DNA from: Molanna angustata
Lineage: Eukaryota > Arthropoda > Insecta > Trichoptera > Molannidae
Direction of reading: 5' to 3'
NCBI GenBank assembly: GCA_963576475.1
Contig: OY754984.1
Span: 19,369,215-19,433,214, forward strand
DNA length: 64,000 nt
Shown: positions 12,301 through 27,300 of the stretch, piece after piece
Numbering within the stretch: position 1 is the first letter of the stretch
How the letters are laid out: each line of letters opens with the position of its first letter
Position numbers and translations under genes: made by a program
The notes under the pieces: generated by a model
The model's database searches: none
What the model was told of the DNA's origin: nothing
Seen by the model: the letters and a program-made list of their open reading frames with translations, nothing else

Positions 12301-15300
12301 TAAGTATTTTCGCGATCGCCGTTCTTTTTTACGTCTAAATGATTCATTTTTATTCATATATCTCACACATGCATATTCTCTATTACATTCGTACCTACGA
12401 TATTGTTTGAAATAATCATAGTACATCATTACGAAACGTATAGATAATTATTAATTAAAAATATACATACCGTAAGTTTCTTTTGTTTTCTCTTCTCTTG
12501 TTTCAAAATCAGGGATCAATGTCATAAATATTTCTTTCCAAGCTGCTTGAGTTGCACCACGATTTTTATATAATTCAATGGTTTTGTCCCACAAAACCGC
12601 TTTTTGTTTCACTAATGAAATCAATAATTCGTTGTCTATAGAATATTCGACAGCCATTTTGTGATAAAATTACTTGCGTTCTTCGCGTACGTGAGCTCCT
12701 TCAGAAGATGATTCAAAACTAGACGCTAGTTCGGTTGCTATTCGATAAAAAACGTGTGGTATCGCGCCGTGGCGCACCGTGTGAAAGAGATGGCGTAATA
12801 CTTTGTGCCGATGAAACCAAAGTTCATTCGATTTCCTTGACAACTTTGACAAGTCCGGTGAGAATTTGATAAAACGTATTTAGCGGTGTACGTTTTTTTG
12901 CAGTCATAATGACGTGTGAACGGGTCTATACACAATTTATATGCCGCTGTTTATTCGGAAAGATTTATACTCCAAAAAAACGTGTAGTATACACTGCCGC
13001 CGTGAGAACCCAGTCTTAACGTGCGTAAACGAATAACAAAAAATATTTGCCAGATTTGCCTAACCTAAAATAAATTTCTTTTCTATGCTACTGATAGATC
13101 GTGAATGGTTAAGGTTACTCACTTTTTCATTATTGCTCCAGTTTTTCATATATTCATATCTAAATAATGATATATACAAAATAAAATATGAAAAAAAGAA
13201 CAAATACTACCTATGCATAAGGAATGATTGTATTTTTTTCAACATCGACAAATGTCAAATCACCGGAGGAACATGAACAGAATGAATTGCGACGTTGCCA
13301 GATCAAAACAATAAAGCAACGCTATTGTTATAATGCATTGAACTATATGTACCGAAATTTCAGAAAGTAAATAAAAGTTTAGGCCCACAAAACTTATATA
13401 CTCAGAATAAAAATAAAAATAAAAAAAAAAAAAATTTAGAATTTTTGTTTCAGGCAGGGGTTATCAACATTTGAATTTTTATTTAATTTTCCACATATTA
13501 TCTCAAAACCCATAAAAGCTAGAATGCTGAAAATTTGTATACATGTAGAAAAAATACAATATCTCAAACTCGTTTTTATGAAAAAGTTCCAAGGTTTCTG
13601 AAACTTTTTTTACTAGGAAAAACATTTTTTTTGACAATAGCTACCTATATTTCAATTGAAAAAAAATACAGTAATAATGTCGAAACACCCAAACCAGATA
13701 ATGTAATTTTCTGTAAAAAGTATAGCTGATAGCAGTGTCTAAAACTTTTTTTACATTTTTGATAAAATTTAATTTAGTGATGACATCTTTTCAAAGAATT
13801 TGTTCCACCATCTTACTTTACAACTTTGCAATTCGTCGGCTTCTTTTCGTTTCACCATTACATTTTTTCACAAAGTGAAAAGTAGACGCCTATTGCAAAG
13901 CAAATAAGCCGTTCTGTTCCACCATTACTACTCTTCATAAAAATACTTTGTGACCATTTTTTTTTGTGGAATGCGAACACTTTGCACTCGTGCTTTGATT
14001 TTGCTTTGCTGATTGTTTCTTCAATATACTTGTTTTGCAGTAGATTTTTATGTAGTAATGCTCTTAGATAATATTTTGTGTGGTCTCTCCATTCCATACC
14101 ATCTCCATGTAGCTGGATATTGTTATTATTATTATTTTTTAAATGAATAAGTAGGTAAATATAACATCTTCCTACATTCCCTAAATCAAGCATAAATACT
14201 TGTGCTTAAGGTGAATGAAATCGGTCGAGGCAGAATTCGATCCATCTATTCTATTTATACTGTGGAGATTTCTTTTATTCGTAAATGGTATTAATGTGGT
14301 TTTTCCCAAATTTAGATTCAGGCCCACAGATAAACACCATTCTTTGGTGAGTTTGAGGGCATCCTGCATTAAGAGACACAGTGTTTCCTCAAATTTACCT
14401 CTGATAAGGACGATGATGCCATCGGCATAACTGTTTACGTGATATCCACACTCGGTCAGACAGTACTCCTCCCTGCGGGCATCCCTTTGTGGTATTAACC
14501 TGGATGGTTTTTACACTAGTATTTACCTCCACTGTTTTTGTTGTTAGCATCTGAACAATGTGCTATCCACTTTTTTCCTAGCTAGGGCGTCCTCAACTGC
14601 CTTGTGTGAGGTGTTGGAAAAGAGCATAGACCCATCTCTTTCTCATTGAGTGATTTCTATATTGCCTCTGTCAGCTCAAATAGAGCGGTGTCGGTTAATT
14701 TGCCCACTCTATAGGCATGTTGGTTCTCATGTAGAAGTGTCCTGTCCCGAATTTCACTTTCATGAGTGGTCCTGTTAAGTGGAATTCACTGCCTCTAGAT
14801 GTCCGCAGTGCTCAAAGCATGAGCACTTTCACTAAAAGACTAAAAACAGCTTTATTTCAGAGAGCAACACAACATTAAACTATCAGCGCCCTTGGTATGA
14901 TTTCGAATCATTAAACGGCGCTATACAAATAACTTATTATTATTATTTTTTGCTATGTATATAATTGTCCACCATCTTTTCCAAGGTTTTTAGTAAAAAA
15001 GATATGAGGCCAATCGGTCTGTAGGACTTGGGTAGGGTCGTGTCCTTCTTACCATTCTTTGGTATGAAGATGACTCTTGCAATGCGCCAGGCTTGGGGGA
15101 TATGACATGACATCTATATATCCTTAGTAGGTGAGCGTGCATCTCCTGTGGCCCTCTTTGTAGTAGGGCAGGAAATACACCACCTGTACCGAAAGATTCG
15201 TATGACTGAAAGGTGTTAATTATTGCCCATTTCAGTCGTTGTGGTGTACAGATAGTTTTACTCACCTCCCAGTTTCTTTTGTTTGATCTACAGTGCATTG

Positions 15301-18300
15301 TCTGCAGTTCTTGTGTCTTGACAGGCTCACTTTCAGAGAAGTGAGTATATACAAATGGATATGCTGTGCATATAATATTTAGTCCAATTTTTGTTGTTGA
15401 ACTGTTTATTTTTTTAGTTTTGTAAAATAGTATTTTTCGAATAAATAACATTGTCAGTCTATTTTGTTATATTATATTAATTACCCATACGACCTTCACT
15501 GCCAAGGCAGTCATCATTTTATATCATTTATGTACAACACAATTGTTTACATAATGTGGTGGACTTATTTGCCCATAGGCAATTTCTATCAGTCAACCAT
15601 GTTAGTAATTACATTATGTAGCAAGTTTAAATATGCATTACAAGCGAAAAAGAAGAAAAATCCACATAATGTATTTCTTTTAATTGACTGTTCTGAATTA
15701 TTATAGTGATTTCATTTGAAATTGTTATAAAAAAGAACAAAAAAAAAAGATATATATTTTTGATAACGCAAACTGAAATTTGACTAATATATTTTTGAAT
15801 GAAAACAATACTGACCATAGCATTTTCACTGTTATTAAGTAATCTTATTTAAAGAGCATATAAACCTAAAAACTCCAATTTGAAATAAAATATCTCAAAC
15901 ATGTTAGACATAAAAAAATATTTCATAAAAAAATTGAAATTTTGAAAATACCATATAATTATAATACCATAAGTATTTTCAAAATTTCTCTAAATAACAT
16001 AATAAATACCATATAAATATCAATACCAATAATAATATCAATAATAAATACCATAATAAATACCAATACAATAATAAATGCCATAATTATTTTCAAAATA
16101 CCATAAGTATTTTCAAAATTCCATAAGTGTTTTCAAAATACCATAAGTATTTTCAAAATACCATAAGTATTTTCAAAATACCATAAGTATTTTCAAAATA
16201 CCATAAGTATTTTCAAAATTCCATAAGTATTTTCAAAATGGTATTTTGAAAATACCATAAGTATTTTCAAAATACCATAAATATTTTCAAAATTCCATAA
16301 GTATTTTCAAAATTCCATAAGTATTTTCAAAGTCTCACTATGTAGAAATTCAGCATAATTTCCCCTAAACAAAAATCCTTTTATTTTTTTTTAAATCACT
16401 CCATAACTATTTACTATAGACTATAGATAAATAAATCTATTGTGTGCTTAAAGAGAGCATAAAATCAATGTGAATGATCAATGTGAAGTTTTTTATTAAA
16501 ATGCAAAATATCAACAAATTTTATGTTACTAATAATTTTAATCACGTATACTCTTTTTAACGTATGTGATAGTTACCCTTACTAACACGTAACTTCAAAG
16601 TGTATTAGGCAGTTTTAATATACTTACCATATTTTCAGTCACTAGATTTAGCGTTATGCCTCTCGAGCTTTTGGATTTTTATCTATGCAATTGAATAATT
16701 TATATTTATTTTTAATAATTTGTAAATATTATTTTAGGTGGCCAATTGAATTTGTATGATGAGCTGTTCCATGAAATTAAGCCAGGACTATCTTCTTTTG
16801 TTGATAACCCAGATAAGGTATGTTAAGTTTTTCTCTCCACTACTTCTTCATATTGGGGACTTTTTCTATTTCAAAAATTTTAAGCATATTCTTTTACGTT
16901 AATTTTTCATCATGTATCAAAAAAAAACTCAAACAGCTTTATATTTATGTTTTATTTATTTATTTTTTTATTTTATAGAATACAACAGCAAACAAGAAAA
17001 ATTTATACAAAAATACAATGATAATTTTTAAATTCTAAAATATATGGTATTAATAATAATAATAATTAAAGACTTTTATTGAGTTAAACAACGTGGCGGA
17101 CTTATTGCCCGCAGGCAATTTCTACCAGTCAACCACCATGGTAAATACAAACAGTTACAGGAATATAAGAATACAAATAAAAAAAAATCATAAATTAAAA
17201 ATACAAAATAAATATAAAAACAAAAAAAATTATATGTTGGTATATATCTAAAGTAATAAAGCAATCAAAATGTTAGTGTTTGTGTGTGTGTGTGTGTGTG
17301 TGTATGTGTGTGTGTGTGTGTTTGTCTCACGCCTTCTGAAAAACCAAGAGCATCTAAAAATCTAATTTATGTGCGAACGTGTACCTGTATAGCTGATGCA
17401 GTGTCACGCTAAAAATAATGCGATAAAAATGCTGAATTTTAAAAATATTTAAATAATTATTTTTTTCATACAAAATTTTCCAAGTCATATCTGTCAAAAA
17501 AGTGTACATTTTGCACGCAAATATCTGTTAGTTTAAAAGTTAGAAGTAGGTATTTACACAAAAAAAATATATTTTGAAGTATAACTTAGCGTTTAAGTGA
17601 AAAACATGGTGAATATTTGGTATAATTATAATGTTTAACTTATTTTTAAAGTAAGCCTTTTGTACATAAACGCCGCCATTTTAATATCTTTTCATACAAT
17701 ATTTCATTTTCCCACCGAATGAATATGTTCTTGAAAATAATAAACCTTTGAAATAAATGTAATTATGAAATAATAAAATGAAACACAAGACATTACGGCA
17801 AGTTATATATTGTAAAAATGTGTTATTTATTAGTAAAGATATAGGCATAATAAAATTGCATAATTTGTAAATAATATTTGATTTTTCTGACAATTTTCAT
17901 TTTTATGGCATCGAACAAACCAATGTAGGTACCTACATATTCAAAAAATGTATCCAAACCATTCGATATTACTTACGTGTTCGAATCGTTTCCATGGCTA
18001 CAGAAAGAATGTGATATTCAAATAAAATTTGTTAGGAATCGAATTTATTTAGAAGGTTGTTGTAGGTAGGTACCTACCTAATACTATTTACTTACAAATC
18101 AACAATAATATACCTATACTGATTTCCTATAGGAAAATTATTTTATTTATTTATTTATCAACCGTTTGTCCGATTATAATGAAACTTTGGTGAATTGTCG
18201 AGCGTATGCCCAGGATGGTTTTTGGATTTAAACTTTTTTCTTATCCTTCTTCTTCTTCGTGTATTTGGTCGTTTTACCTATGAAGGGGGAGTATCCTGGG

Positions 18301-21300
18301 AAAAGAAGGTCCGACTGTCCCTCCATCTCTTCACAGGTCTTCCAAGACGGGTTCTGCATATAAACTTTTTTCTTCTTTTTCTTCAACGTGTACTTGGTCA
18401 TCTTACCTATGAAGATGAACTATCCTGGGAGATGAAGGTCCAATTTTCCTTCCATCTCTTCGCAGGTTTCTGGATTTAAACTTTTTTCTTCTTCTTCTTC
18501 ATCGTCTATTTGGTCATTTTACCTTTGAAGGTGGACTAACCTGGGAGAAGAAGGTCCAATTTTCCTTCCATATCTTCGCAGGTATCTGGATTTAAACTTT
18601 TTTCTTCTTCTTCTTCGTGTATTTAGTCAATTTACCTTTGAAGGTGGAGTATCCTGAGAGAAGAAGGTCCTTTCATCTCTTCGCGGTTCTTCCAGGATGG
18701 TTTCTGGATTTAAACTTTTCTTAAGCGGCTAAAGGGACGGGATGTAATGAAGGGAAGGGATGCACTAAAGGGCCTGAAGGGATGGGAGGTATAAAAGGGC
18801 CTGAAGGGACGGGAGATACTGAAGGGCCTGATTGGAAGGGACGTAATGATGGATTGAAGGGACGGGAGGTTTTGAAGGGTCTGAAGCGACGGTTCATGGA
18901 GTCTAATTCTTTTTCTTCTTAATTTTATGTAGACTTTACAGTTTTTACACAAACTATTTCCTTTAGTCTTTTTCTTCGTTTTCTTATTTTATGTAGAACT
19001 TTGGTGAATTTTATACAAAACTATTTCCTATGGATTATTCTTCTTTTATGTAGACCTTTTAGTCAGTTTTTATACAATCTATTTCCAATAGTCTAATTCT
19101 TCTATTTTATGTATTTTTTCTTATTTTATGTAGACCATTGAAATAGTTTTTTATACAAACTATTTCTTATAGTCTTATACTTATTCTTCTCTTTTTTATT
19201 TAGACTTTTGGGTTAGTTTTAAGTCTAATAGTCTATTGTGCAGAAATATTATTAACGATATGCACACTTGATGAAAATACATATGTAAAAACGAATGGGA
19301 TGTGGGATGTGACGATGTAATCTGCACTAGAATCTTTTCAATACTTTTGTTTAATCAAATTTAAACCATTTATATCATCCTATTTTGAATAATTTTCAAC
19401 ACCTTCATATTTGATTTCGTTGACGATATTTAAATAATGCGGGTTGTGGCCATAACTGAACTCTTCACAACGTTTATATTCAAATTAAAAACTATTTACT
19501 ATAGTTTAAGTCTTCTTCTTCTTCGTCAATGTAGGCTTTTGAGTCAATTTTAAGTCTATAAGTCTAATTGTGCAAAAATATAATGCACACTTGATGAAAA
19601 AATATAAAAACGAATGGGATGTGACCAACACTAGATCTTTTCAGTACATTTGTTTAATCAAATTTTAACCACATCCCAACATCCAAAATTACTAAATTTT
19701 CAATAGGTACATATTACAATTTGTTTTCGATGATAATATTTAAAAATGGGGGTTGTGGCCAAACCAATCTCTTTACAATGTTGATAAACAGTCATATTTA
19801 AAACCATTTCGCGTAGTCCATGCGTGCAGAAATTGTATATTATACTTCATTCACACTTTACAGCAATATATAAAAAAGAATGGGTTGTGGCCATCACTTG
19901 AACATTTTACAATGCTTAAACTCAATCAAATTTCAAACCACTTATCATAGTCCGATATTGCAAAATAATTGGGTGACAATATTATAAAAACGATTGCTTA
20001 TTCCTTCACAGTTTTACATTCTTGGCCAACGGCGGGACATAAAGGCTAGTGTATAAATAAGAACAAAAATAAGAATAAAAATATACATCAGATAGATACA
20101 CTATGTTTATTGGATGGAGGATATGAGAGAAGAAAGGAAGAGGGATAAAGGGAAAAAGACGTGAATTTGTGTTTATGTGGATAGAAAGTGTGACTTCAGA
20201 CGCTTTTTGAATGCTAACAAATAAGTGGCATCTCTGATACTCTCCGGCTGCTGGATAGATTCCACATCCGAGCTGCATGAACTGTGAACGAGTAAGTATA
20301 AGTAGAGGTGTGGTGTATTGCTATTGTAAGTGTGCTATTATGTTGGGACCGTAAGTTAAGGCCATGTGAGGTTAAGTATTACAAGATGTTAAAATTTTAA
20401 AACATTTTAACAATTTTCAAAACAGGATGGGAAGGGAGAATGGTAGGGAGGGCAGTGGGGGAAGCATATCCAACTCCAGATCACTCAAACTATTTATTTT
20501 GTACCCAGTGCAAGCTCTATTAATGTATGAATAGTTTGTTTATATAGTTTGTTCTAGAAGAATCAATTTAAAAGAGAGACTGGTTTCTATTTTTGAAAAT
20601 CACTTTAAGGGGGGGACTGCTGCCAACGTACCTATTTTTCAATTTGATATACCATCATTATTTCTTATCAAATTGTTTTGAAAAAAAAATAATTTAGATA
20701 GTTTGGATATTAATAAACAAAAATATACCTTAACTTTTTGATAATGTTCTGTATAAATTCTTGTAGAAAAATAATGGCATACCCCGATTTTCAACGTTTA
20801 TCATATATTTTTAATAAACTTTAAGGCGTAGAGTAATATATTTTTTTTTTAATTAAAGAAGACAAAAATATCTAGAAAAATATGATGACGTTGCATTAAT
20901 GCTTCAGGTCTAGTAAGTAAACCTAAAAAACATTTATTTTCCATTCAGCGCCATTGCGTAATAAAAGTTTTTTTGGTTTATTTACTTAACCTGATGCGTT
21001 AATGCAACGTCATATTATATTTTTCAAGGTATTTTGTTCTTTTTTAATTTATAACAAAAAATATTACTCTATACCTTATACTTTTTTAGAAATTTAAGAT
21101 AAATGTCTTAAATCGGGGTATGCTTATTATTTTCATACAGAACATAATCAAAAAGTTAAGGTATATTTCTCTTTATTAATATCCAAACTAACTAGGTTAT
21201 TTTTTTCAAAATGATTCGTTTAGTAATAATGATGGTATATCAAATTGAAAAAATAGGTACGTTGGCACCAGTCACCCTCTTAAGCAGTTGCCAATTTACC

Positions 21301-24300
21301 AATAATTCCTTTTATTCAATTTTTGAAAGTTCATGTAATAAAATTAATTAAAAAATAACTTGTATATTACATTATTTCATTGGTTACAATATATACAGGG
21401 TGTATCATGAGGAGTGGATCAACCGAAGCATGGAGGTAGAGGATCTCAATACCTATCGATTTAACCCCCATGTAAGTTCAGCGATATTGGGTGGTTCAAA
21501 AGTTATGTACACTTTTGTAAAATTTGAATAAAAATCGGATTTCATACAAAACTACATCACTGTACCTAAACTATTAGGTTTGCGATCATGATTTTTTTTC
21601 AGGGAATAGTTCAATAGTGATGCTTATGGAAAATAATACCGTTGTGAGTCAGTACCTTATAACTTTAAAAACAAAAAAAAAATCTTAAAAAATTTTACAA
21701 GCCTCAATTTTCCACTAACTTTTTAAAGGCTCTTGGAACAATAATTTCACATAACTTTTTTTTCCACAAGTTATCTTAAAAACTACTACCATTCATAGAG
21801 AGCCAACTCTGCAAATTTAATTCGCCTTGTATTAGAGGATCATGTTGAAAAATTCACTTAAATTGTACGAGTACCAAAAATCGATATTTTTTCCTTAAGA
21901 CAAATACATGAAAGACTTAAAAAGTTGTAAAAGAAAAAAGAAAACAATAAAAAAACAAGAGAAAAATCAAAAACTTTGACTTACATTATGGCCCGTTTTA
22001 TTTAGTAAACTTTTTATTCTACGTAATCGCTTAACACAATAACTTTTTAAGTAGTCTTTCATGTATTTGTCTTAAGGAAAAAATATTGATTTTTGGTACT
22101 CGTACAATTTAAGTGAACTTTTCAACATGATCCTCTAATACAAGGCAAATGAAATTTGCAGAGCTAGCTCTCTATGAATGATAGTAGTTTTTAAGATAAC
22201 TTGTGGAAAAAAAAGTTATGTGAAATTATTGTTCCAAGAGCCTTTGAAAAGTTAGTGGAAAATTGAGGATCCAAAATTTTTTAAGATTTTTTTTTTGTTT
22301 TTAAAGTTATTAGGTACTGACTCACAACGGCATTATTTTCCATAAGCATCACTATTGAACTATTCCCTGAAAAAAAATCATGATCGCAAACCTAATAGTT
22401 TAGGTACAGTGATGTAGTTTAGTATGAAATCCGATTTTTATTCAAATTTTACAAAAGTGTACATAATTTTTGAACCACCCAATATCGCTGAACATACATG
22501 GGGGTTAAATCGATAGGTATTGAGGTCCTCTACCTCTATGCTTCGGTTGATCCACTCCTCATGATACACCCTGTATAATAGGTTATGTTTAAAAATGCAA
22601 ATAATTAATTTATCATGAATTCATAATTAGCAGTGTCAAAAGAATCTTTCATTTTTTAAAAAAAAATTAACTTTGAAATTTAAACATACATACTATCATG
22701 CTATTTACCCCACAGGGTATGCAGAGAAGACCGAACGTAACATTTTTCTCTATTGACCATTCATGCATTGTCTTGTACATACTTGTCTGTTGTTTAATCT
22801 TCATACATTTCCATCTTTCATGATGTTGTTTATATGGTCCTGCCATTCTTTTCTTGGACTATTTCAACCTTTTGTTCCATTCCTATCTACTTTGCATATT
22901 TTTGTTGTCATAATTTATTCTACTCATGTGGCCAAACTATCTCAGTGAAAGTGTTGATTTTCATTATTTATTTTACTCATGTGGGCCAAACTATCTCAAT
23001 GAAATTGTTCACTTTCATTCTATTGATGAGATTTTTTTATCTTACATTCTTTCGTTGATTATTTTTTCCATTTTGTAAACTTAAATGTATTATGGAAAAT
23101 GTACTTTGTTATAGTTATAACCTTCAGTCTGTCATATAATTTATTGTTTTATAGTTGAATATGTCTAAGTACATTATTATGTGACCTGAGAACACATTAA
23201 ATGTTCTTTTATAACCATAACTTTGTATTATCACTATTATTTAACAATTTGTAAAGTCATGATTCTAATGTTAAAATGTTTGCATATAATTATTACTTTC
23301 ACGCCTTGACTTTGGACAGTAAAAAATGCTATTTTTTCCACTGCTGTATCGGTAAATATCGTGACAATTTTCTTGAGAGTTGGGACACTAAATGTTCCAC
23401 TGGGACAATTGGGTTCAATTGGGACACTGACTGTTTAATGTATGGTTCGGAGTGCTGGACAATCATTAAGGCTGACGAGAAAACTCTTAGAGACTTTTCG
23501 AAAGGAATGTGGTGCGGAGGATATATGGCCCAATATATGATTATGGAGAGTTGCGTATCCGATTCAACCAGGAGCTCTATGTCCTTTACAAAGATCCCGT
23601 CATCTCCAGAGAGATAATAATTGGTAGAATCAAGGGGGCCGGATATGTACGAAGAATGGGCGATGGAGACATTCCAAGAGCGATTTTTAATGGTGAATTA
23701 GAGGGAAGAAGGAGAGTTGGAAAGCCAAAGCTTTTTCCAAAACTGGGGTGTCGCTGCGCAAAACTGACAATCATGGAGTCTAACTCTACAGGAGACCAAG
23801 ACTCAACCTTGGTTGTAGAGCTACAAAAGAGGAGGATGATGAATGCTCCTGTATTATGACAAATAATGATCTTTCATGCTCCTATAGTTAGTTTTGTTTT
23901 ATTACGTAAATCTTATTACGTAGATGGGTTGATGGCAGAGCAGTTAGTGTGCTGGGATAGTAATCCAGTGGTCGCGAGTTTGATTCCTGCCTCGACCGAT
24001 TTCGTTCACCTATAGCACAAGCATTTATGCTTAATTTAGGGAATGTAAGAAGATGTATATGTACTTGTTTAACCTTTTCCGTGCTACGCGTATGCTAAAC
24101 AATGTAACACCTCAGTGCGGCGCAATTTTCGGACAAAATTAAAATCGTCATATCTCAATAACTACTCACCTGAGATACTTGAAATCTTCGACAAGAATAT
24201 TCGTTTTTAGCTGTTCTAAATGTTGAATACAATTTTTTGTTTATTTTGTGTTTCTGCATACTATTTAACTGATTTTTTCAACATTCCAGCTTACAAAAAC

Positions 24301-27300
24301 ATAACTAATTAGCAAAAAAATATCACATAGGTAAAAAAAAGACATAGGAAAGAATATAGTGAATAAAAATCATCTTAAAATTCATGAATTTTTAAGTATT
24401 TCTTCGAAAACAAACACAGTTTTCAACAATTGCTTAGTGCCTTATACGTTTGTATGAAGTTTATCTGTAAGCGCTTTGACCTATGCGCCGCTGCACCGTA
24501 ATTTATCAACTTATAGTAGAAAATAGTCATAAAATAATTGGTTGTTATAAATAATACTGTAATAAGTCAACAGGATCTGGAGAACTTTTTCGAAACATTT
24601 ATAAAAGCAAAATTCATTCATAATAGCAAAAAATATTCAATGTATTTTGTCTATCACTTAGTAAGATTTTAAAAGTTGGTGACACAAAAAATCGAAGTTA
24701 CTCTCAAAAACACATGAACTTTAAAAAAATAGTAATTTTGAAATATGAATCAACGTTAAAGACACAAATAAAATATAATTAAATAATAAGATTAATTACT
24801 CATTGTTTTACGTTCATATTAGTTAATAATGCTCTTATTGTCAAAATAAATAAATAAACAAAAACATGTAAATTTACAGCAAAATACTTTGTTTTTATTT
24901 AGGTACTAAATAAAAACCGAACATAAATATTTTTCTAAACCGGCGCACAATCTATACTACCTCGGATATGGGTTATACGAACATTAATATCCATACAAAG
25001 CGGTATCTCAGTGCGGGTCTCGATTATGTCTCGAGATGAAATAGACAAAAAGTAAACACTTTACCGCCATCTACCAAATTTTTTTTTAATTTTTTTAAAA
25101 TCATATTTACTTAGATAAATGGTTCAGCTACACGATGTAATTATTATATTTTGGATATGTCGATAAATAAGATTTCTACAGCGAGTTTAAGTGGAGCATT
25201 GTCCATCACGATAACCTATCGTGATCCGCATTGGTGTAGCACATGATTCATCACGATAACGTCTCGAGATTAGCACTGAAACGGTTAACAAGGACATATT
25301 CATTTGAAAAAAAAAGAATAAAAAAATCTCAATCCCTAGAGATTAAAAGGTGCAAGGAATTTTTTTTGTATAATTATGTCAATTTGTGTTTAGAATCTGT
25401 TTTTAAACTCGTAGTTTTTGTTTTAATGATTATTGCAACCATATTAATGTACACACATGTAGGTATACGTACAATTAATAAAACAAGCAAATAAAAAAAA
25501 TGTATTAAGTTGTAACTAAAAAGATTTCCCCCTTTATAACTTGGTTATGATTCTTATGTACCAGGTTTATGGTTGTCATACCTGTTTGCTTCACAATTTT
25601 TTAGCTGTAAAAATAATAAAAAAAATAAATCAATTTTAAGGGGTGTCATTTTTTTTACACTCTTCATAATATGGACTTTTAGATTAAGAACACAACCATT
25701 TATTTTTTACAATAAAGTATAATATCATCATCGTAATTTCAGGGTGGTGAGACTATCAATCAACTTCTCCATCATGCGTATTCTGTAGTGCCCGTTGAGA
25801 ACCGTGCTGTGACGCCGGTGATATTACGTGCCACCGCAGGTCTGCGTCTGCTGAGTGCTGGGGCGGCTGAGAAACTACTGGAAGCCTCGAGAAGGGCGTT
25901 GGGAAACTCGGGATTCAGAGTTAACCGTCGTGATGCTGTGGAGATTATGGACGGGCGAGATGAGGGGATAAATTCGTGGTTCACCGTCAACTTTTTACAA
26001 GGTTTATTTTATTTAAAGCTGTGTTATCACAAAATATTATTTATTTTGCAAAAAAATAAGGGCCATTTTATAATACAAATAAATCAAATAGCAAAAACAA
26101 GTGACATTATATATTTCATATAAATCAAATAGCAAAAACAAGTGACATTTTATATTTCATATAAATCAAATAGCAAAAAAGTGACATTGTATGTTTCATA
26201 TAAATCAAATAGTAAAAACACGTGACATTTTATATTTCATATAAATCAAATAGCAAAAACAAGTGACATTTTATATTTCATGTAAATCAAATAGTAAAAA
26301 CAAATGACATTTAACATTTTATATTTATTTATTTAGCGTTTGGCCGCATATATCACAACTACATACAGAGTTAAAATATAAAATCTGCCATTCATAAGGT
26401 TCATATAAATCAAATAGTAAAAACATGGAGCGGTTAGCACGCTGGGTTAGTAATCCAGTGGTCGCGAGTTCGAATCCTGCCTCGACCCATTTCGTTCACC
26501 TATAGCACAAGCATTTATGTTTATTTTAGGGAACGTAGGAAGATGTATATTTACATACTTGTTTAACAAGGATATATTCATTTTTTATTAAAAAAAAAAA
26601 AAACATGTGACATTTTATATTTCATATAAGTCAAATAGCATAAATAAGTGACATTTTATATTTCAGTTGAATTGAATAGTAAAAACAAGTGACATTTTAT
26701 ATATCAGATAAATCAAATAGTAAAAACAAGTATCCTTTTATATTTCAGACAAATTGAATACCAAAACGAGCGCCGCTTTGGATCTTGGAGGAGGCTCCAC
26801 TCAAGTGACATATGAACCAAACACTCATCTTCCAACACCGCTTGTCTCTATTGATGGACCACAGAAGAACATCTCTCTCTTCACCCACAGGTATATTATT
26901 GAAAATTTTTGTTTAAATTATATTTATAGCAAAATTTATTTATTTGGCATTTGTACAAATTGTATTTCCTTAAATCGTATTAGAGTTTCTTTAATAACAT
27001 ATCCAGGTATATATTTTTTATTTATAATGATTATTAAAAAAGCCGATTGGCTCATGACAATAATTTGTAGTTAAAATTGTATTTGTAATATAGAAGTCGT
27101 TCATATACAGCAAAACTTTTCTTCAGTTCTTGATACTAAGTCTGGTTTTCAATTATATGTATCTAAATAAAATATTTTACAATTGAATCTCATTCTTCTT
27201 TCCTAGCCTCGGTCCCATTTAATTGCTGTCGGCTCTCCTAGTCCTCATACTCCCAAGTCCCCTTGTCCTCTGCCTTTCTATTCGTTCAAAGGTCTGTCTG

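Larger units (their letters stand above)
7690..13017. mobile_element. PIF/Harbinger-like DNA transposon with antisense MADF gene
   Basis: Roughly 60 bp at the left (about 7692-7750) resemble the reverse complement of the right end (about 12960-13017): both contain GTTC.CACGG, then CACGTTTTT and AGTAT. TTA lies beside both ends, as expected for Harbinger target duplications, but the left tip is worn. Just inside the left end is a + strand transposase remnant; just inside the right end is the start of the - strand MADF gene. This two-gene layout is typical of PIF/Harbinger. Later insertions fill the middle, including a MITE at 9622 and a 2.16-kb foldback at 9906. Confidence 0.6.

Noticed and set aside
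18195..18479. 94-codon ORF with repeated blocks
   Set aside because: It is a reading of the 120-bp tandem repeat; the frame is not kept across units.
26430..26495. tRNA-Thr-like sequence (also at 23.93 kb and 32.5 kb reversed)
   Set aside because: Anticodon and T arms are recognisable but there is no paired acceptor stem, and the same SINE body follows each copy, so these are SINE heads rather than tRNA genes.
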